A stretch of 64,000 nucleotides of DNA, taken from positions 3,472,001 through 3,536,000 of the forward strand of contig NZ_CP146256.1 in the NCBI RefSeq assembly GCF_039134705.1. The letters run 5' to 3'. This document shows, one piece after another, positions 60,099-64,000 of the stretch. Below the pieces are notes generated by a model. That model saw nothing but the letters and a program-made list of their open reading frames with translations. It did not search any database and was not told where the DNA came from. Made by a program: the position numbers and the translations under genes. The stretch's first letter is position 1. Every line of letters begins with the position of its first letter. Source of the stretch: Kineothrix sp. IPX-CK. Lineage in GTDB: Bacteria; Bacillota; Clostridia; Lachnospirales; Lachnospiraceae.

Positions 60099-60159
60099 TA
60101 TTATACCAATGCTCCTTTCAACTCCTGATTTTCTTTTTTAAGCTTTGCTTTCATCCTTC

Positions 60160-61386
60160 TTAAGACCGATAGTCTGCATTTATCTTTATATAATCATAAG
60201 TCAAATCACAGCCCCATGCCGTCGCCTGCGCGCCGCCCATTTTCATGTCTACCAGCACTCTGACCTCCGGCTCCGAAAGGATTGCCGAGGCTTCTTCTTC
60301 GCTGTAGTCAGTCGCTGCTCCATCCTTGTATATCTGTATCCTTCCGTTTTCGCCCTCGAAGAAGAGTTCAATATTTTCCGGATCGAAGTTCACCCCTGAA
60401 TAGCCCAGCGCACAAAGTATCCTCCCCCAATTAGCGTCATGTCCGAAAATAGCCGCTTTGGTCAGGCTGGAGCAGATTACCGCTTTGCTGAGTATCTTCG
60501 CGTCCTCTTTCGATGCTGCGTGAATGACCTTTGTCTCGAATAAAGCGGTTGCGCCTTCCCCGTCTCCTGCCATCTTCTTCGCCAGGGTTTCGTCTACATA
60601 ATGGAGTGCTTCCGTAAATTTATAATAATTCTCGTCCTTGCTCACAATCTCCGGATTGCCTGCCATGCCGTTAGCGAGCACAATCAGAGTATCATTGGTA
60701 GATGTATCTCCATCAATAGAAACCATGTTGAAAGTATCCTGAATATCTTCGCTTAACGCCTCCTGCAAAAGCTCCTTGGAAATTGCAATGTCAGTGGTTA
60801 CAAAGCCGAGCATCGTGCACATATTGGGATGTATCATACCGGAACCCTTGCACATTCCTCCTATTGTAACAGTCACGCCGTCGATTTCAATAGTCACCGC
60901 CACCTGCTTGGAAACGGTATCCGTGGTCATAATTGCTTCCGCAGCCATCGTTCCCGCGTACTCACTGCGTTCTTTTGCCCGTGCCAGCTTGCTCACTCCG
61001 CCCGTTATCTTATCTATAGGAAGCTGCATGCCAATGACTCCGGTGGAAGCTATCAGTACGGAATTCTCAGGTATCCCCAGCTCCGTTGCCGTACTTTGTG
61101 CCGTCTGCTTACAGTATTCGTAGCCCTTTACCCCGGTACAGGCATTGGCGATCCCTGAATTTACAACTACTGCCTGCACATAGGGCGAGGTGGCCACCAC
61201 ATTTTTGTCCCACAGAACAGGCGCTGCCTTTACCACATTGCTCGTAAAAACCCCTGCCGCCTTACAAGGAATTTGGCTGTATATGAGAGCCATATCCTTT
61301 CTGTTTTTATATTTTACATTCGCTTCCGCGCCTGCCGCTTCAAATCCCTTTGCGGCAGTTACTCCACCCGAAATAATATCCATCAT
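60160..61386 (-). CDS. argJ: bifunctional ornithine acetyltransferase / N-acetylglutamate synthase
   Basis: 408 residues. The autocleavage site is in GDGEGATALFE (Thr as nucleophile), and the first half has VNSGIANACTGVKGYEY and STGVIGMQLPIDKI. It recycles the acetyl group from acetylornithine to glutamate. The cyclic pathway means argE is not needed. Confidence 0.93.
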   Translation of the reverse strand: MMDIISGGVTAAKGFEAAGAEANVKYKNRKDMALIYSQIPCKAAGVFTSNVVKAAPVLWDKNVVATSPYVQAVVVNSGIANACTGVKGYEYCKQTAQSTATELGIPENSVLIASTGVIGMQLPIDKITGGVSKLARAKERSEYAGTMAAEAIMTTDTVSKQVAVTIEIDGVTVTIGGMCKGSGMIHPNMCTMLGFVTTDIAISKELLQEALSEDIQDTFNMVSIDGDTSTNDTLIVLANGMAGNPEIVSKDENYYKFTEALHYVDETLAKKMAGDGEGATALFETKVIHAASKEDAKILSKAVICSSLTKAAIFGHDANWGRILCALGYSGVNFDPENIELFFEGENGRIQIYKDGAATDYSEEEASAILSEPEVRVLVDMKMGGAQATAWGCDLTYDYIKINADYRS

Positions 61387-61401
61387 AATCCTCCATGTTT
61401 G

Positions 61402-61842
61402 TCAGTTAATGGCTTCTATATTTTCTTCATTTAAAACAAAATCATAATAGTTCAAATCCTCGCGCTTCGTCCAGCCAATGCGGCTCCAAAAGGCGTTCCC
61501 CATGCTGTTTTGGGTAAAGGCGATCAGCGATACCTTGTTAATGTGCTCCGCCTTAAGCGCTTTTACCGCTGCCGCCACCATGGTTTCCCCGATGCTTCTT
61601 CTGCGATAAGCTTCGTGTACGCATACATGGTACATGCAGCCTCTTCTCCCATCGTGACCGCAAAGGATGGCACCTACGATTCTTCCGTCCTCTACCGCTA
61701 CAACACTGGTTTCAGGATTTCTCTTAAGGAAACGTTCCACGCTTTCCATGGAATCGTCGATGCTGCGTATGGAAAAGCCCCTGATACTCATCCAAAGTGC
61801 GTGCACCTCCTCGTAATCCTCTATTGTCATTGTCCGGACCAT
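61402..61842 (-). CDS. GNAT family N-acetyltransferase
   Basis: 146 residues. MTIEDYEEVHALWMSIRGF and HVCVHEAYRRRSIGETMVAA are the GNAT A and CoA-binding motifs. It is in the arginine operon between argJ and a YbaK-like gene. It could acetylate an amino acid or be an accessory glutamate N-acetyltransferase. Confidence 0.85.
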   Translation of the reverse strand: MVRTMTIEDYEEVHALWMSIRGFSIRSIDDSMESVERFLKRNPETSVVAVEDGRIVGAILCGHDGRRGCMYHVCVHEAYRRRSIGETMVAAAVKALKAEHINKVSLIAFTQNSMGNAFWSRIGWTKREDLNYYDFVLNEENIEAIN

Positions 61843-61853
61843 CTCTCTTCCTC

Positions 61854-62429
61854 CTAACCTTGGTCGTCTGTCAGCTCGACCACCACATAATCGTGTCCTG
61901 TATCGGGGAGGAATCGGGATATGACATCTGCCATCTTAAGCTTCAGGCTGGCGGTATTCACACACGGATGACAGCCTAAATATTCCGATTCCAAAACCTC
62001 TCTGTCTATGAGCAGCTGCACCTGTTTTTCCTTATCGTTCATGAGCCCCATAACGCTTACCGCTCCAGGGGATATATTCAGAAACCTTTCCATGTACTCC
62101 GCCGGAGCGAAGGATAGTCTGGCACTCTGTATCTGCCTGCATACTTCCTTCGTGCTGAATTTCTTTTCTCCGGGCATTAACAGGAGATAGAATTTCGTTC
62201 GCTGGGCATTGCACAAAAATAGATTTTTACATAATCTTATATCCAAAAGCTTATCTACTCCCTGACACGCTTCTATAGTCGCCACTGCTTCGTGGTCCAG
62301 CCTTTCATATGGAATATCCAGTCTCTCCAAAAGCTCGTAAACTGCCATCTCTCTGGGCAGCCGTCCTTCCGGGGAAGGCTTTTCCATGTATATCTTCATA
62401 TCAGAGACAATTTCGGTCTTATCGCTCAT
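61854..62429 (-). CDS. YbaK/ProX-like aminoacyl-tRNA deacylase
   Basis: 191 residues from the ATG at 62429 with AAAGGA upstream. DHEAVATIEACQGVDKLLDI, KNLFLCNAQRTKFYLLLMPG and LGCHPCVNTASLKLKMADVI are the features of the ProX/YbaK deacylases that clear Ala-tRNAPro. Its presence in an arginine operon is uncommon. Confidence 0.85.
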   Translation of the reverse strand: MSDKTEIVSDMKIYMEKPSPEGRLPREMAVYELLERLDIPYERLDHEAVATIEACQGVDKLLDIRLCKNLFLCNAQRTKFYLLLMPGEKKFSTKEVCRQIQSARLSFAPAEYMERFLNISPGAVSVMGLMNDKEKQVQLLIDREVLESEYLGCHPCVNTASLKLKMADVISRFLPDTGHDYVVVELTDDQG

Positions 62430-62440
62430 AGTTTTTCCTT

Positions 62441-63388
62441 TCACAAATTCAATCCTTTTTGTTCTTCACAGCCCAGCATAATATTCAGACATTGAATAGC
62501 AGCGCCCGATGCTCCCTTACCGAGGTTATCGAATTGCGCGGTAAGCACCGCCCTCTCCTCGTTTCCCGTCACGTAAAGCTTCAGGCCGTCCCAGCCGGAG
62601 CAGCCGTTGCCCGCCATCATTCCCTTTATTTCTTCTTCTGCAGACTGAGGCATCACATGAATCAATTTCTGCCCCGCATAATAATCATGAAAGAACGTCC
62701 GAAGCTTATCCGGCGTATGACAGCCTTTCAAAAACTCCGTATATAGCGGAACGGAGACTACCATTCCGCTGTAATAATCCGCAACGATCGGAGAAAACAG
62801 AGGTTCCCTCGAAAGTCCGGCGATTTTTTTCATTTCTTTTAAATGCTTGTGCTGCTGACTAAGCGCATATTCCCTCGGCGAATCGAATTCCGGTACCCGC
62901 TTCTCATCCTCGTACTGGGCAATCATGGATTTGCCGCCTCCGCTGTAGCCTGTAATAGAAAAGCCGCTGACCGGATACTCGGAGGATAATATCCCTTCCG
63001 CAACGATAGGATATAATAAGGAAATAAAACCCGTCGCATGGCAGCCCGGCACCGCTATCCGTTTTCCTTTCGCCACCGCTTTCCTATGATTTTCAGACAG
63101 CTCCGGAAAGCCATAGGACCAGTCGTCCTGCGTTCTGTGAGCGGTGGAGGTATCGATGATCCTCACGTTTTCATTTTCAATCATGCCGACGGATTCTCTC
63201 GCTGCGGTATCAGGCAGACAAAGAATCGAGATATCCGAGGAATTGATCAATCGTCTTCTTTCATTTTCATCTTTTCTAAGTTCCTGAGAAACAGGAAGTA
63301 TCTCTATATCATCGCGTCCCATAAAACGTTCATGTATTCTCAGTCCAGTAGTTCCTTCGCTTCCGTCGATAAAAATTTTTGTTTTCAT
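62441..63388 (-). CDS. argC: N-acetyl-gamma-glutamyl-phosphate reductase (type 2)
   Basis: 315 residues from the ATG at 63388; GAGGTG is at the right distance. IFIDGSEGTTGLRIHERF (NADP-binding), RIAVPGCHATGFISLLYPIV (catalytic Cys) and KQLSGKH-like end. Short type-2 form. First gene of the arginine operon, divergent from argG. Confidence 0.92.
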   Translation of the reverse strand: MKTKIFIDGSEGTTGLRIHERFMGRDDIEILPVSQELRKDENERRRLINSSDISILCLPDTAARESVGMIENENVRIIDTSTAHRTQDDWSYGFPELSENHRKAVAKGKRIAVPGCHATGFISLLYPIVAEGILSSEYPVSGFSITGYSGGGKSMIAQYEDEKRVPEFDSPREYALSQQHKHLKEMKKIAGLSREPLFSPIVADYYSGMVVSVPLYTEFLKGCHTPDKLRTFFHDYYAGQKLIHVMPQSAEEEIKGMMAGNGCSGWDGLKLYVTGNEERAVLTAQFDNLGKGASGAAIQCLNIMLGCEEQKGLNL

Positions 63389-63434
63389 CCGCTTCACCTC
63401 TTCATCTCAATATACCCGTCCGGTAATAAAGTAA

Positions 63435-63463
63435 ATAATACTATTTCCCTTCTAAAATCTCAA
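63435..63463 (-). promoter_or_regulatory. promoter of the argC operon
   Basis: TTGAGA (63463-63458), 17-base spacer, TATTAT (63440-63435) on the minus strand, about 47 bases before the argC ATG. Confidence 0.65.
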
Positions 63464-63507
63464 CTGTTTTGTTTTTTAACTTCATTTTCGCATAAGTATA
63501 CATCTTA

Positions 63508-63524
63508 TTTGCATAATATTCAAC
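63508..63524. promoter_or_regulatory. ARG-box-like operator 1
   Basis: TTTGCATAATATTCAAC fits the arginine repressor box (TGAAT-N4-ATTCA) with one mismatch in the left arm. It lies about 45 bases upstream of the argC -35. Confidence 0.5.
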
Positions 63525-63569
63525 CATTTTTTTATTTTATTCATTTTTTCATAGATTGTATGTGTTTTT

Positions 63570-63585
63570 ATACATAAATTCACTC
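63570..63585. promoter_or_regulatory. ARG-box-like operator 2
   Basis: TATACATAAATTCACTC-like sequence at the edge of the argG promoter; right arm ATTCA is perfect, left arm degenerate. Consistent with ArgR/AhrC control. Confidence 0.4.
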
Positions 63586-63614
63586 TTGCATTTCAGAAAA
63601 TAATGTTGTATATT
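63586..63614 (+). promoter_or_regulatory. promoter of argG
   Basis: TTGCAT (63586-63591), 17-base spacer, TATATT (63609-63614), 80 bases before the argG ATG. Confidence 0.6.
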
Positions 63615-63693
63615 GTTTGCATAGCAATTTCGTCCATGATTTCATGGAAAAACATATTCATTCACATTTTAATAATATTTGGAGGCAATAATA

Positions 63694-64000
63694 ATGAAAG
63701 AAAAGGTTATCCTGGCTTACTCCGGCGGACTCGATACTACCGCCATCATTCCTTGGTTAAAGGAAAATTTCGATTATGAAGTTATCTGTGTATGCGTTGA
63801 CTGCGGTCAGGGCGAGGAATTGGACGGTCTGGAGGAAAGAGCAAAGTTCTGCGGCGCTGAAAAATTATACATCGAAGATGTTACCGACGAATTCTGTGAC
63901 GAGTACATCGTTCCCTGCGTTCAGGCTCATGCTGTTTATGAGAATAAATATCTCCTCGGCACATCCATGGCAAGGCCGGTCATTGCAAAGAGGCTGGTAG
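63694..64000 (+). CDS. argG: argininosuccinate synthase (partial, cut by window end)
   Basis: The first 102 residues are visible. [20 protein letters not shown] contains the ATP-pyrophosphatase P-loop SGGLDT, and [15 protein letters not shown] follows. It joins citrulline and aspartate. GGAGG precedes the ATG. Runs beyond base 64,000. Confidence 0.95.
   Translation, partial: MKEKVILAYSGGLDTTAIIPWLKENFDYEVICVCVDCGQGEELDGLEERAKFCGAEKLYIEDVTDEFCDEYIVPCVQAHAVYENKYLLGTSMARPVIAKRLV

Larger units (their letters stand above)
63389..63693. other. divergent control region of argC and argG
   Basis: 305 bases without a gene. It holds two facing-away promoters and two ARG-box-like sequences, listed separately. 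The rest is T-rich. Confidence 0.7.

Overview
The window looks like a piece of a Clostridia chromosome, most likely of Lachnospiraceae type. This is inferred from gene neighbourhoods, Shine-Dalgarno strength and the style of the phage proteins; no rRNA or marker gene was available. About two thirds of it (roughly 300 to 41,100) is one apparently complete siphovirus-type prophage, and the rest (41,298 to 64,000) is ordinary host chromosome.

Prophage, read from its right end (integrase) to its left end. Tyrosine integrase (40,005-41,084) is preceded by a short minus-strand sRNA candidate and a zinc-ribbon membrane protein in the position where superinfection-exclusion genes sit. The lysogeny switch (38,000-38,830) has two XRE regulators with face-to-face promoters and AGCTAA-type operator half-sites. 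A long minus-strand early operon (37,999 down to 23,966) carries a 27-bp-repeat protein, an HD phosphohydrolase, a Rad52/Sak-type annealing protein, a NinB-like protein, an HNH protein, RusA, a replication initiator, a sliding-clamp-like protein, two solitary DNA methyltransferases, YopX, DUF551 and many small genes joined by recurring junction sequences. The late region (23,600 down to 2,041) holds terminase, portal, minor head proteins, scaffold, coat, connectors, tail tube, tail chaperones, tape measure, baseplate and fibre proteins, holin, XhlA-like protein and a bifunctional endolysin. Two small related genes (16,180-16,320 and 23,682-23,828) each carry their own promoter and terminator, like morons.

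Beyond the endolysin terminator, at the far left end, lies the most interesting unit: a three-gene minus-strand operon (1,684 to 324) encoding an ADP-ribosyltransferase-like toxin, a small acidic protein and a SecB-like chaperone. The order and content match the toxin-antitoxin-chaperone anti-phage systems typified by CmdTAC. A promoter whose spacer is filled by a LexA-type box (GAACATATGTTC) lies upstream of it. The prophage therefore probably carries a defence cargo against competing phages.

Host part. A diacylglycerol kinase and a PAP2 phosphatase follow the integrase. Then come a GT2 glycosyltransferase, an unusual SfsA-MutY fusion, some small conserved proteins, YqeY, holA, comEC, a GerMN lipoprotein, a two-component system, comEA, a YdcZ transporter, an orphan solute-binding protein, and an arginine biosynthesis operon (argC, ybaK-like, GNAT, argJ, argB, argD) divergent from argG with ARG-box-like sites between them. 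Attachment sites could not be defined; the left junction may lie at or before base 1.
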